A stretch of DNA of 64,000 bases from Thermoanaerobaculum sp964488355 (lineage in GTDB: Bacteria > Acidobacteriota > Thermoanaerobaculia > Thermoanaerobaculales > Thermoanaerobaculaceae). Position numbers and translations under genes: made by a program. Location: assembly GCA_964488355.1 (NCBI GenBank), contig CAZAUJ010000001.1:1-64000 (forward strand), read 5' to 3'. Within the stretch, counting starts at the first letter, position 1. The number at the start of each line of letters is the position of its first letter. Under the pieces are notes generated by a model, which made no database searches, was not told where the DNA came from, and was given only the letters and a program-made list of their open reading frames with translations. Of this stretch, positions 25,769 through 34,609 are shown one piece after another.

Positions 25769-28327
25769 ATGAAGAAGACCCCCATGCTGCAGCAGTATCT
25801 GGAGCTCAAGCAGCAGCACCCCGATGCCCTGCTGCTGTACCGGCTGGGGGACTTCTACGAGCTTTTCTTTGAAGATGCGGAACGAGCCGCGCCGGTGTTG
25901 GGAGTGGTCCTCACCCGCCGGCGCCACAACGACGAGGTGGAATCGCCCATGTGCGGCATTCCCCACCACGCGCTCACCAGCTACTTGGGGAAACTTCTCG
26001 AAGCGGGCTTCAAGGTGGCCATTGCCGAGCAGGTGGAGGAGCCCCAGGGAGCACGGCTGGTGCGGCGGGAGGTGGTGCGGGTACTCACCCCCGCGACGGT
26101 CACCGAGCCTGAATTGCTAGCTGCCGGAGAGCGGCGCTGGCTTGCTGCGTTGGCGGGTGACGACCCCTTTCATTTGGCTCTGGTGGACGTGGCGGCGGGG
26201 GAGATGCAAGCCCTTTCGCCCTTGAATCCCCAAGAGGTGCCCGAGGCCTTAGCTAGCTGGCGCCCCTGCGAGGTCCTGCTGCCGGAAGGTTTCACCGCTC
26301 TGGCCTCCCTCTGGCCGGCGGAGCTTCCGTCCCCGGTGGTGACGCGCCGGCCCACCCAGCTGTTCCAGTCGGCTCGGGGGGAAACGCTTTTGCGCGAGGC
26401 CTTCGGTGTGGCCAGCCTGCGGGCGTTAGGCTTGGGGGTGGGGGAGCCCGCGGTAGGCGTGAGCGCGGCGCTGTTGGCTTACCTGGAAGAAACGCAAGGG
26501 CAGGTGCCGCGCCACCTGGTGCGTTTTTCCCGCCGCAGCCATCAAGGCCTGGAGCTGGATGCGGCCACGGTGCGCAACCTGGAGCTGGTGCGGGATAGTT
26601 CCGGGGGCAAGAGGGCCTCGCTGGCAGCGGTTCTGGACCAAACCTGTACCCCGATGGGTTCGCGCCTGCTGCGGGAGTGGCTCCTGCGACCGGCGGCGGT
26701 GGAGGAAGCGGAGCAACGCTTGGCAGCGGTGGCGGAGCTAATGGACTCGCTGGAGCTTTGCCAGCGTCTTCGCCAGCTGCTCTCGGGCCTGGGAGACCTT
26801 CAGCGGATGGCGGCGCGCTTGGGGTTTTTGCAAGCGCGCCCCAGTGAGTTGGCCAGCTTGCGCGCCGCGCTGACACGGTTGCCTGCCCTCAAGGAGCTCC
26901 TGGCAACTGCCAGCTCCCCCTGGCTGATGGAGGCCGCGTCGCTGTTGGACGAGCTGGCCGATGTGCGCCAAAGGCTGGAGGCGGTTCTGGCCGCGGACCC
27001 GCCGGCGGTGTTGGGGCCAGGGACGATTGTCCCTGGCGTAGATGCGGAGCTGGACGAGGCGCGGGCGCTGGCGCGAGGAGGGAAGGAATTTCTCGCCGAG
27101 CTGGAGGCACGCGAACGCGAAGCCACCGGCATCAGCTCTCTCAAGATTCGCTACAACGCTTTTTTCGGCTACGCTTTTGAGGTTTCCAAGGCCAATTTGG
27201 ACAAGGTGCCGGCTCACTGGGTGCGCAAGCAAACGCTAACGCAAGCCGAGCGCTTCGTTAGCGAGGAGCTGGCCCAGCTGGAGGCGCGCATCCTCACGGC
27301 GGAGAAACGCGCGGAGGAGCGGGAGCGTGAGCTTTACCGCGGCCTCCTGCAGGAACTTGCCGGTTCCTCCCGGAGGCTGGCGCACACGGCCTGGTGGGCC
27401 GCGGCCGTGGACGTGCTGTGCGCCTTTGCCCAACAGGCGCGAGAGCAACGCTACTGCCGCCCGCGGCTGGTACCGCAGCGCGTGGTGCGGTTAGTGGCCT
27501 CGCGCCATCCCGTGGTGGAAGTGCTGGCGCGCGAGCCCTTTGTCGCCAACGATGTGGATTTGGGTGGCGAGAGCCGGCAGATCCTGATCCTGACCGGCCC
27601 CAACATGGGCGGCAAGTCCACATTTTTACGGCAGGTAGCTTTGGCGGTGATCATGGCCCGCGCGGGCTCGTTTGTACCCGCCGAAGAGGCGGAAATTGGC
27701 CCCATTGATCGGGTCTTTACTCGGGTTGGGGCAGCGGACGACATTGCCAGGGGCGAGTCCACCTTTATGGTGGAAATGGCCGAGGTAGCACATATTTTGC
27801 GCCAAGCCACGGCGCACTCCCTGGTGGTGCTCGATGAGGTGGGAAGGGGAACGGCCACCTACGACGGGCTGTCCATCGCCTGGGCAGTGGTGGAGCACCT
27901 TCACGAGTTGCCCGGCGGGGGCCCGCTGGTGCTTTTCGCCACCCACTACCACGAGCTTACCGAGCTGGCCAGGCGCCTGCCGCGGGTGGTCAACGCCTCC
28001 CTGGCGGTGAAGGAGTGGCAGGGCAAGGTTTTTTTCCTGCACCGGGTGGTGCCGGGGCCGGCGGACCGCTCCTACGGCATCCACGTGGCCAAGCTAGCGG
28101 GCGTGCCTGAACCGGTATGTCGGCGGGCGGAAGCCATCCTCCTGGAGCTTTCCACCAAGAACGGGCGCGCGCCCCAGCCGGTCGGGGGGCAGGTCCAGCA
28201 GCTGGCGCTCTTTGCCGAGGATTACCAATGGCTGGCTGAGAGACTAAGACAGTTACACCTGGAGCAGCTTACGCCCCTGGAGGCGCTCAACCTGCTGGCC
28301 CAGCTGCAACGGGAGGTGAGCTCGTGA
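25769..28327 (+). CDS. mutS: DNA mismatch repair protein MutS
   Basis: An 852-residue protein of standard length. The N-terminal mismatch-binding domain has GDFYELFFEDA, the phenylalanine-x-glutamate motif that intercalates at mismatches. The ATPase domain has Walker A GPNMGGKSTFLRQ (about residue 609), the signature DDIARGESTFMVEM, Walker B VVLDEVGRGTATYDG and the conserved ATHYHELTEL. A C-terminal helix-turn-helix dimerisation region follows. It heads an operon with a GH3 hydrolase and queC (GTGA overlaps). mutL lies nearby on the other strand. Confidence 0.97.
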   Translation: MKKTPMLQQYLELKQQHPDALLLYRLGDFYELFFEDAERAAPVLGVVLTRRRHNDEVESPMCGIPHHALTSYLGKLLEAGFKVAIAEQVEEPQGARLVRREVVRVLTPATVTEPELLAAGERRWLAALAGDDPFHLALVDVAAGEMQALSPLNPQEVPEALASWRPCEVLLPEGFTALASLWPAELPSPVVTRRPTQLFQSARGETLLREAFGVASLRALGLGVGEPAVGVSAALLAYLEETQGQVPRHLVRFSRRSHQGLELDAATVRNLELVRDSSGGKRASLAAVLDQTCTPMGSRLLREWLLRPAAVEEAEQRLAAVAELMDSLELCQRLRQLLSGLGDLQRMAARLGFLQARPSELASLRAALTRLPALKELLATASSPWLMEAASLLDELADVRQRLEAVLAADPPAVLGPGTIVPGVDAELDEARALARGGKEFLAELEAREREATGISSLKIRYNAFFGYAFEVSKANLDKVPAHWVRKQTLTQAERFVSEELAQLEARILTAEKRAEERERELYRGLLQELAGSSRRLAHTAWWAAAVDVLCAFAQQAREQRYCRPRLVPQRVVRLVASRHPVVEVLAREPFVANDVDLGGESRQILILTGPNMGGKSTFLRQVALAVIMARAGSFVPAEEAEIGPIDRVFTRVGAADDIARGESTFMVEMAEVAHILRQATAHSLVVLDEVGRGTATYDGLSIAWAVVEHLHELPGGGPLVLFATHYHELTELARRLPRVVNASLAVKEWQGKVFFLHRVVPGPADRSYGIHVAKLAGVPEPVCRRAEAILLELSTKNGRAPQPVGGQVQQLALFAEDYQWLAERLRQLHLEQLTPLEALNLLAQLQREVSS

Positions 28328-29328
28328 CCGCCAACCCTTGGCTGGTGTGCGGCGTGGCAGGTGCCCGGTTGAGCCTTGAGGAAAAACGGCTGCTCGTTGA
28401 TTTGCAGCCTGGCGGCATCATCCTATTTGCCCGCAACCTGGAAAACCCGGCGCAAGCTCAGCGGCTGGTGGCCGAGCTGCGTGCCCTGCCCGGCTCGCCT
28501 TTTGTGTGCATTGACCTGGAAGGGGGGCCGGTTAACCGCTTACGGGCGCTGGCCGGAGAGCTACCCGGGCCCTCGCAGTTGGCGCCCTTGGGCGAGGAGG
28601 GGGCCAGGCTTTTGGGGGAAGTCTGCGGTGCCCTGTGTGCGGCCCTCGGCATCGGCGTTGACCTGGCCCCGGTGCTGGACGTGGCGGGACCGGGGTCGTA
28701 TCTGGGGGGGGAAGGACGGTGCTGGGGCGAAGAGGTGGAAACCGTAGCCATCCGGGCTCGTGCCTTTCTTCAGGGGCTGGAGAGCTTCGGCGTGCAAGGG
28801 TGCCTTAAGCACTACCCGGGACTGGGAAGCGGCCCAGTGGATTCCCATCGAGAGCTACCTGTGCTGGGCGACGAGGTGGGTGAGCACCGCCGGGTGTTCC
28901 TCGCCCTCGCCTCGCCGGCGCGGGCCGTCATGGTGGCCCATGCTTTGGCTCCCTCCCTGGGCGAGGCCTTCGCACCAGCCTCCGTTTCGCCCCAGGTGGT
29001 GGGTGGTGTTCCCGCCGGCGGGCCCATTTTTGCCGATGATGTGGAGATGGGAGCCTTGTCCGGGTGGGGTAGCTTGGGGGAGCGAGCGGCCGCCGCTCTG
29101 TTGGCCGGCTGCCACTTCGTGCTCTTGTGCAATGCCCTGGCGGAGCGAAAGGCAGTGGTCGAGCACGTGCAGCGCTGGGCGGAGCGCGATGCCCTCTTAG
29201 CGCAGCACCTGTGCCGGGCACAGCAGGCAGCAAAGGGTTTTGGCCAGGGGCCCTTGCAAGCCGCCAGCTGGACGGAAGCAATGGCCATGCTGGAGGAGCT
29301 GCGCGAGCTGGCGAGGGTGGGGCGGTGA
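28324..29328 (+). CDS. Glycoside hydrolase family 3 (NagZ-like beta-N-acetylhexosaminidase)
   Basis: A 334-residue single-domain GH3 protein. It has GGIILFARNLENPAQ, the dyad-loop motif LKHYPGLGSGPVDSH (NagZ consensus KHFPGHG..DSH, about residue 162) and the nucleophile aspartate in FADDVEMGAL (about 237). NagZ enzymes release GlcNAc during peptidoglycan recycling in the cytoplasm. The YPGLGSG variant of the loop is slightly unusual. Start GTG 28324 overlaps the mutS stop (GTGA), so translation is coupled. Confidence 0.85.
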   Translation: MTANPWLVCGVAGARLSLEEKRLLVDLQPGGIILFARNLENPAQAQRLVAELRALPGSPFVCIDLEGGPVNRLRALAGELPGPSQLAPLGEEGARLLGEVCGALCAALGIGVDLAPVLDVAGPGSYLGGEGRCWGEEVETVAIRARAFLQGLESFGVQGCLKHYPGLGSGPVDSHRELPVLGDEVGEHRRVFLALASPARAVMVAHALAPSLGEAFAPASVSPQVVGGVPAGGPIFADDVEMGALSGWGSLGERAAAALLAGCHFVLLCNALAERKAVVEHVQRWAERDALLAQHLCRAQQAAKGFGQGPLQAASWTEAMAMLEELRELARVGR

Positions 29329-30026
29329 GTGAGGAAAAAGCGGTTGTGCTCCTTTCCGGTGGCATGGACTCGGCTACCGCCGCGGCCTGGGCGAGGGCCT
29401 GCTGGTCCACGGTTGGGGCCCTGTCGGTGGACTACGGGCAGCGCCACCGCTGTGAGCTGGCGGCCGCCGCAGCGGTGGCCAGCAGCCTGGGCCTGAGTGA
29501 GCATCGCATCGTTCGGGTTGACCTGCGTGCCTTTGGTGGTTCCGCCCTCACTGACGACCTGGCGGTGCCGAAAAACCGTGAGCACATCGGCCAGGACATT
29601 CCGGTAACGTACGTGCCGGCCCGTAACACCATCCTCTTGGCCCTTTTGCTAGCCTATGCGGAGAGCTGGGGCGCGCGCCACGTGGTCATCGGCGCCAACG
29701 CCCTGGACTTTTCCGGCTACCCAGACTGCCGGCCTGATTACCTGCGCGCGTTCGAACGGGTGGCCAACCTGGGCACAAAAGCCGGCCGAGAAGGCGAGGG
29801 GTTTCGCGTGCACGCCCCGCTCTTACACCTTACCAAGGCGGGCATCGTGCGCTTAGGTTTAGCCCTGGGGCTTGACTTCTCCCTCACCTTTTCCTGTTAC
29901 GACCCCCCGGCCGACGGCATCCACTGCGGCCAGTGCGACGCCTGCCGTCTGCGTCAGCGTGGTTTCGCCGAGGCTGGTGTGCCCGACCCAACCTGTTACC
30001 ACAGGGCCGGCGAACACCGAACCTAA
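29325..30026 (+). CDS. queC: 7-cyano-7-deazaguanine synthase QueC
   Basis: A 233-residue enzyme that makes preQ0 from carboxydeazaguanine with ATP and ammonia on the way to queuosine. The PP-loop is VLLSGGMDSATAAA at the N-terminus and the zinc ligands are in SCYDPPADGIHCGQCDAC. The middle has YVPARNTILLALLLAYAES, conserved in QueC. Start GTG 29325 overlaps the stop of the GH3 gene (GTGA). No other queuosine genes are in the window. Confidence 0.96.
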   Translation: MSEEKAVVLLSGGMDSATAAAWARACWSTVGALSVDYGQRHRCELAAAAAVASSLGLSEHRIVRVDLRAFGGSALTDDLAVPKNREHIGQDIPVTYVPARNTILLALLLAYAESWGARHVVIGANALDFSGYPDCRPDYLRAFERVANLGTKAGREGEGFRVHAPLLHLTKAGIVRLGLALGLDFSLTFSCYDPPADGIHCGQCDACRLRQRGFAEAGVPDPTCYHRAGEHRT

Positions 30027-30248
30027 GAAGGTAGGCGGTAACTAAAGCAGCGCGTTTCTTACGCTTTACTTTTTGCGAGGCGTGCTCATCGTCCAGACCC
30101 TCTTATCGTCGAGGGGCTTCGGCTAGTCGCTCATCACGCAAGGAAACGGGATAAGCGTGTTCGCCGAAAGGCACCTCGTGTTTGCATCTTCCTCGCCTAA
30201 AGCAAAGTTTTTTACGAAGTTTTTGCTTTTTTGTCAGCTGATACGTAG
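30027..30248. other. AT-richer spacer with gene debris
   Basis: Composition drops in G+C just after queC. On the minus strand a frame from about 30248 to 30035 reads protein-like text (KHEVPFGEHAYPVSLRDERL, then TAA, then LDDEHASQKVKRKKRAALV) with one in-frame stop and no good start; GTG before PFGEHAYPV has only a distant GAGGAAG. Probably remnant coding sequence. Two poly-T runs (about 30209-30214 and 30227-30232) are present without a flanking stem. Confidence 0.3.
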
Positions 30249-30548
30249 TTAATTATGACTTTGTTGTTCTCTTAAGCTATCTTGCCATTCGTCAAGAGCC
30301 GCAAGGAAAAGCAGGTCTTCGCTTTGAAGACGCAAAACATGCCCTTTGCAATCTGTCCATAAAAAATGTGATATCATCTCTTCTCAGCAAGATAAGCTCT
30401 TCTGTATACCAACCTGTTTTTCGCCAAGCCCAACGAAAAATCCTGGTTCCATAATAGATTCGACGGCGTTAGCGAGCAGTTCCTCTTCTTGGCTCTGGAG
30501 AGCCAAAATGGCCATGGTTGTTTTAGAAATATAAACCGGGGTTGCCAT
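30249..30548 (-). pseudogene. Small unknown gene with an internal TGA
   Basis: Starts ATG 30548 after a textbook AAAGGAGG. The frame gives 54 codons (begins MATPVYISKTTMAILALQSQ, then EEELLANAVESIMEPGFFVG), TGA at 30384-30386, and continues in frame for 44 codons (RLQSEDLLFLAALDEWQDSL) to TAA at 30249. A second ATG at 30377 with AGAAGAG could restart translation. Another frame between the two (KTGWYTEELILLRRDDITFF) also looks protein-like, so a pair of frameshifts is as likely as a nonsense change. AT-richer than neighbours, no recognised family. Confidence 0.4.
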
Positions 30549-31044
30549 CGAACCTCCTTTCATTGCTCCTTTAGATAACCTTAGACTGTTTGGAAAGCTT
30601 TGAGGCTACTTGCCTCAGTGTTACCTTGTCAAAGATCACCCTCGACCCGAAGACCACAGGGGAGCTAGCCCCTTAGGGCTGGCTCGACGCTCGCGACGGG
30701 TATTGGACGTGGTTACTGCCGCCGTTGCTGAGCTGCGTATGTGTTTTTGATCGGACGTGCCGCCCAGTGGTTACTTGTGTCTGGGTAGAGAGGTTACGCC
30801 TTTCTTCTCCGAGCGTTTTGGATTCCCATGCGGCAATGAGTAAAGCCCCACCTTTGAGGAAATGCAAGACCCCCTAACCCGGTGTTTGAGGTAAAGGCGC
30901 TCCTGTGCCGGGGAGAAGGGTAGTGAATGCTCTTGCCTTAGCCCCCAGGGCGTTGTGGTCCTGTCGCCAGCGGTTGGCTTCCAGGCTGCGGGAGAACTTC
31001 CTTTTCAGGGCAACCGCCACCGGTCAGGCCCGGAGGTGCCTCCT
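30549..31044. other. Gene-free part of the island
   Basis: No convincing gene. It contains the hairpin 30662-30685 described separately and several short frames without ribosome sites. I looked for RNase P RNA, tmRNA and SRP RNA cores and found none that holds. Confidence 0.4.
30662..30685. other. Strong hairpin, 10-bp stem
   Basis: GAGCTAGCCC (30662-30671), loop CTTA, GGGCTGGCTC (30676-30685): nine Watson-Crick pairs and one G-T. No T-run follows on either strand, so not a standard terminator; it could be a structured RNA element or the end of a mobile remnant. Confidence 0.45.
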
Positions 31045-31161
31045 GTGAACACCGACCCAAAACCCTCTGCGGGACGGCTTGAAGACTCCTTCTCCGCTCT
31101 CGCTAAGGCCTTACGGCAAAAACAGCCCCGTCAGGCCCTCCGCAAAGAAGCTATGAACTAG
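31045..31161 (+). CDS. Possible small protein, 38 residues
   Basis: GTG 31045 follows GGAGGTG at a good distance. The product is basic and helical (RLEDSFSALAKALRQKQPRQ) and ends at TAG 31159-31161. After the stop the same frame stays open for about 46 more codons, so this may be the N-terminal part of a disrupted gene. No family recognised. Confidence 0.3.
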   Translation: MNTDPKPSAGRLEDSFSALAKALRQKQPRQALRKEAMN

Positions 31162-31237
31162 TCTCCAAAGTCCTCGGAACGGCGTCCGAAAAAGTACGCG
31201 GGCGGGCTAGCCCGCGTTGCACGGCAAGAAGAAAATC

Positions 31238-31801
31238 ATGACCACCATGCTCTCCTACAAGCCGAAGGTGGACCTTCGGCGGATGGCGCTGCACCCTAAG
31301 TGGCCATACTCGCCGCCGGAGAGGCGCAAGGCATGGTTCCACAGGCTTGCGCCCTACGACGAGACGGCCAAGTCCCTGCCACCAGAGCATCAAGCGGAGG
31401 TGGCCAGGAGGCTTGTCTACGAGCCTCCGACCTACAAGCAGATTGCTACCGCTCCGGATCCTGAGCCGTTTCTCAAGCTCATACCAGCCTCTAGTGCCAA
31501 GCCCCTCATGGATACAGCCAGGGCGCTTGGTGAAAAGCAGCCATACCTGAAGAGGTTTGGGCAAGCGTTCAGCGAAGGAATCGTCGACCTACGCCAGAAC
31601 GTCGACAACATTGGCGGTTTTCTAGGTCTCACGACGGAGGACTTTCAGCGGAAGAAACAGCCGCTGTATAAGGAAGTCCCAAGCGGTGAGGCCGAGCACG
31701 TTCAGACTGAGTTGAGCGAGCTACCGCGGCGGCCTATGCGGCGCTCGATTTCCTCGTGGGCGAGGGCCAGGATGATAGGACGGCCGTGGGGACAGCGGTG
31801 A
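31238..31801 (+). CDS. Unknown protein, 3' end antisense to mutL
   Basis: A 187-residue frame starting ATG 31238 (MTTMLSYKPKVDLRRMALHP). About 155 residues look like real, proline- and lysine-rich protein (LPPEHQAEVARRLVYEPP, RFGQAFSEGIVDLRQNVDN). The last 32 codons run 100 bases into the 3' end of mutL on the opposite strand and read as arginine-rich antisense text (RRPMRRSISSWARARM), so the natural end has probably been lost where this island joins mutL. No ribosome site better than GAAGAAA. I do not recognise it; phage or mobile origin is a guess. Confidence 0.4.
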   Translation: MTTMLSYKPKVDLRRMALHPKWPYSPPERRKAWFHRLAPYDETAKSLPPEHQAEVARRLVYEPPTYKQIATAPDPEPFLKLIPASSAKPLMDTARALGEKQPYLKRFGQAFSEGIVDLRQNVDNIGGFLGLTTEDFQRKKQPLYKEVPSGEAEHVQTELSELPRRPMRRSISSWARARMIGRPWGQR

Positions 31802-33396
31802 GGCTCGTGACAGCGCGCCAGATCGCGCAGCAGCTGTTCAGCTTGGGCTGGGGCAAGGGGGGTGTTTTTCTTGATGGCGGCGCGACAGGCCAGGGAGGCT
31901 GCAGCACGCTCGCGCAGGGTCTGCCCAGGAAGGCTGGCCTGCTCCAGGTCTTGCAACAGGCCGAGTACCAGCTCCCCAGTTTGGGCCGCGGGCACAGCGG
32001 CTGGCAAGGCCAGCACGCGCAAGCTCGTCCCGGAAAGGGGCTCCAGCTCCACACCAGCCTCGGCCAACGCCGCCTGGTGCTCGCAGGCAAGGGCGTACAG
32101 GGCCGGCGGCAATTCCAGCACTTCCGGGATGAGCAAGGACTGCACACTGTGCCGCTGGGGAAGGGAAAGCAGCTGTTCGAAAAGCACCCGCTCGTGGGCC
32201 ACGTGCTGATCCACGAGCTTCAAGCCTTCGTGGTCTTCTACCAAAAGGTAGGTCTGGCGGTACTGGCCCAGGAACCGACCCAAGGGTGTGAGGATAGGTT
32301 GCACGGCCGGAGGGGACGGCGCAGAAAGCACCGGCGCGGGTTCGCTCACGCGAAAAGGCAAGCCGGGCTGGCGGGCTGGTCCTGCGGGAGGCGGGGGCGC
32401 CGGTGCCTGTTGCAGTGAAACGGGCACTGCGCCATGGAGCTTGGCGACGGCGGTGACCAGGGCCTGGGTCAAGATGCCAGAAACTTTGCCCGGATCGGCA
32501 AAGCGCACCTCAGCCTTGGCGGGGTGCACGTTAAAGTCCACCTCGCCCGGGGCAAGCTCCAGGTGAAGGAAAAGGTCCGCTTGCCAATCTCCTTTAACCG
32601 AGCGGAGGGCGCGAGCAAGGGCGGCGGTAAGCCAACGGTCCTTGACCACCCGTCGATTGACGGCCACCACCAATTGGCGGGAGGGGCTGGGTGGCAGGAG
32701 AAAGAACACGGCCTTGAGGGGGCCTTGCTCCACGAGTTGCGGCAGAGGTGGACTTTGAGCCAGCAGCTGAAAGAGCCGCTCCGCTCTGTCTTTGGCGGCG
32801 CTGAGGTGGAGGAGCTTGCGGTCTCCGTGCCATAGGACAAAGGCCACCTCGGGGTAGGCAAAGGCCAAGGCCTGTACCGTTTCCGTGATGTGCCGCAGCT
32901 CGGTAGCTGCTGAGCGCAAGAACTTGAGGCGTGCGGGCGTGCGGGCGAAAAGGTTTTCCACTTTGACGGTGGTGCCCCGGGGGTGGGCACAGGGTTCTTG
33001 GCCCAGCACGCGGCCGAAGGCCACCCGCACACGGCTGCCTTCCCCGGGTGCGGGCGCAGTTTCCAAGGTGAGTTGGGACACGGCGGCAATGGAGGGCAAA
33101 GCCTCACCGCGAAAGCCCAGGGTTGCCAGGCGTGCCAGGTCGGCGGCGCTGGCAATTTTGGAGGTGGCGTGGCGCTCGAAGGCCAAAAGCGCATCGTCTG
33201 CGTCCATACCGCAGCCATCGTCCTCCACTTGGACGAGGCTTCTGCCTCCCTCCCGCAGGCGAATGGCGATGCGCTGAGCTCCCGCGTCGAGGGCGTTCTC
33301 CACCAGCTCCTTCACTACTGAGGCGGGGCGCTCTACCACCTCGCCGGCAGCAATTTGGTTTACGACGGAATCGGGTAAGAGGCGAATGCGTCCCAC
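31702..33396 (-). CDS. mutL: DNA mismatch repair protein MutL
   Basis: A 564-residue protein. The GHKL ATPase motifs are VVKELVENALDAGA, DDGCGMD and GFRGEALPSI, then a Pro-rich linker (about 330-375). The C-terminal domain carries the endonuclease metal motif DQHVAHERVLFE (D-Q-H-x3-E-x4-E kept), ACRAAIK-like CRAAIKK and CPHGRP, so this MutL should nick DNA, as expected where there is no MutH. Start GTG 33396 sits 7 nt after TACCCT, again leaderless-like. The 3' end is overlapped antisense by an unknown frame. Confidence 0.95.
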   Translation of the reverse strand: MGRIRLLPDSVVNQIAAGEVVERPASVVKELVENALDAGAQRIAIRLREGGRSLVQVEDDGCGMDADDALLAFERHATSKIASAADLARLATLGFRGEALPSIAAVSQLTLETAPAPGEGSRVRVAFGRVLGQEPCAHPRGTTVKVENLFARTPARLKFLRSAATELRHITETVQALAFAYPEVAFVLWHGDRKLLHLSAAKDRAERLFQLLAQSPPLPQLVEQGPLKAVFFLLPPSPSRQLVVAVNRRVVKDRWLTAALARALRSVKGDWQADLFLHLELAPGEVDFNVHPAKAEVRFADPGKVSGILTQALVTAVAKLHGAVPVSLQQAPAPPPPAGPARQPGLPFRVSEPAPVLSAPSPPAVQPILTPLGRFLGQYRQTYLLVEDHEGLKLVDQHVAHERVLFEQLLSLPQRHSVQSLLIPEVLELPPALYALACEHQAALAEAGVELEPLSGTSLRVLALPAAVPAAQTGELVLGLLQDLEQASLPGQTLRERAAASLACRAAIKKNTPLAPAQAEQLLRDLARCHEPHRCPHGRPIILALAHEEIERRIGRRGSSLNSV

Positions 33397-33445
33397 GGGT
33401 GGAAGGGTAACCCATGGGCTCGTAAAATGAACCGCGGGAGGCGGC

Positions 33446-34609
33446 ATGGATTTCGCTTTTTCCGAGCAGCAACACATGATCCGCCAGATGGTGCGTGAGT
33501 TTGCCCGTGAGCGGGTGGCCCCCGGTGCGCGCGAGCGGGACGAGAGCGGGCAGTTTCCCTGGGACCTCTTCCGGGAAATGGCAGGGCTGGGTCTTTTGGG
33601 TATGTTAACGCCAGAGCGGTACGGCGGATCGGGACTGGACGTAGTGTCGTACCTGATTGCTATTGAGGAGCTGGCCTGGGCGGATGCCTCGGTGGCGGTG
33701 GGCATTTCGGTCCACAATTCGGTGTGCCAGTGGCCCATCTTGCGCTTCGGCAGCGAGGAGCTGAAGGCGCGGGTGTTGCCGCCCTTGGCCCGCGGGGAGG
33801 TGCTGGGTGGGATCATGCTCACCGAGCCGGATGCGGGGTCTGACTTGGCCTCGCTCAGCACCACCTACCGACGGGTGGGTGACGAGTACCTGCTTTCCGG
33901 CGCCAAGATGTGGATCACCAACGCCGGCATCGCCAAGTACTTTGTGGTGCTCGCGACCAAAGACAAGAGCCTCGGCCACCGGGGTATTTCCGCCTTCGTC
34001 CTGGATGCGGAACAGCCGGGGGTGCAGGTGGATCCGCCCGAGAAGAAGATGGGCTTACGATCTTCGGTAACCGCCGGGGTGACGTTGGAAGAGGCACGGG
34101 TGCCTGTGGGCAACCTACTGAGGGAAGAAGGCCAAGGGTTCAAGATTGCCTTGGCCACCTTGGACCACTCCCGCTTGGGCATTGCCGCCCAGTCCCTAGG
34201 CATCGCCCAAGCGGCGCTCGATGCTGCGCTCACCTATGCAAAGGAGCGGGTGCAGTTCGGCAAGCCAATCATTGAGCACCAGGCGGTCGGCTTCCGCCTG
34301 GCGGATATGGACACCGAGCTGGAGGCGGCACGTTGGCTCACCTATCGGGCGGGCTGGCTGTCGGAGCACAACCCCGAAGGCATTTCGCGCATTGCAGCCC
34401 AAGCCAAACTGCTTGCCAGTGAGACGGCCAACCGCATCTGTAACTTTGCCGTGCAGGTATTCGGTGGGTACGGATACTCGCGAGAGTATGTGGTGGAACG
34501 CTTGTACCGCGATGTGAGGGTCACCACGGTGTACGAAGGCACCAGCGAGGTGCAGCGCATGGTCATTGCTCGCGCCTTGCAGCGAATGCGGTCCACGGCG
34601 CCAGAATGA
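33446..34609 (+). CDS. Acyl-CoA dehydrogenase (short/medium-chain type)
   Basis: A 387-residue flavoenzyme. MLTEPDAGSDLASL and KMWITNAGIA are the two ACAD signatures. The catalytic base is the glutamate in TTVYEGTSEVQR (about residue 362), the position used by short/medium/butyryl-CoA dehydrogenases, and AVQVFGGYGYSREYVVERLYRD precedes it. It catalyses the first beta-oxidation step with electron transfer flavoprotein as acceptor. GGGAGG precedes ATG 33446 and TAAAAT lies at 33423-33428. It is divergent from mutL; its stop overlaps the start of the decayed transporter gene (ATGA). Confidence 0.95.
   Translation: MDFAFSEQQHMIRQMVREFARERVAPGARERDESGQFPWDLFREMAGLGLLGMLTPERYGGSGLDVVSYLIAIEELAWADASVAVGISVHNSVCQWPILRFGSEELKARVLPPLARGEVLGGIMLTEPDAGSDLASLSTTYRRVGDEYLLSGAKMWITNAGIAKYFVVLATKDKSLGHRGISAFVLDAEQPGVQVDPPEKKMGLRSSVTAGVTLEEARVPVGNLLREEGQGFKIALATLDHSRLGIAAQSLGIAQAALDAALTYAKERVQFGKPIIEHQAVGFRLADMDTELEAARWLTYRAGWLSEHNPEGISRIAAQAKLLASETANRICNFAVQVFGGYGYSREYVVERLYRDVRVTTVYEGTSEVQRMVIARALQRMRSTAPE

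Noticed and set aside
30384..30386. Selenocysteine UGA in the small island gene
   Set aside because: No SECIS-like stem is evident right after it, no redox motif surrounds it and frameshifts explain the region equally well.
30836..30880. Possible RNase P RNA start (GAGGAAATGCAAGACC)
   Set aside because: The P4 core GAGGAAAGTCCGGGC and its distal partner are absent.
31000..31070. Possible SRP RNA (GGTCAGGCCCGGAGG at 31022 onwards)
   Set aside because: The conserved GGAAGCAGC loop and closing stem are missing; the match is only about 14 bases.
30027..31801. Insertion sequence in the island
   Set aside because: No transposase motif and no terminal inverted repeats with target duplications that I can see.
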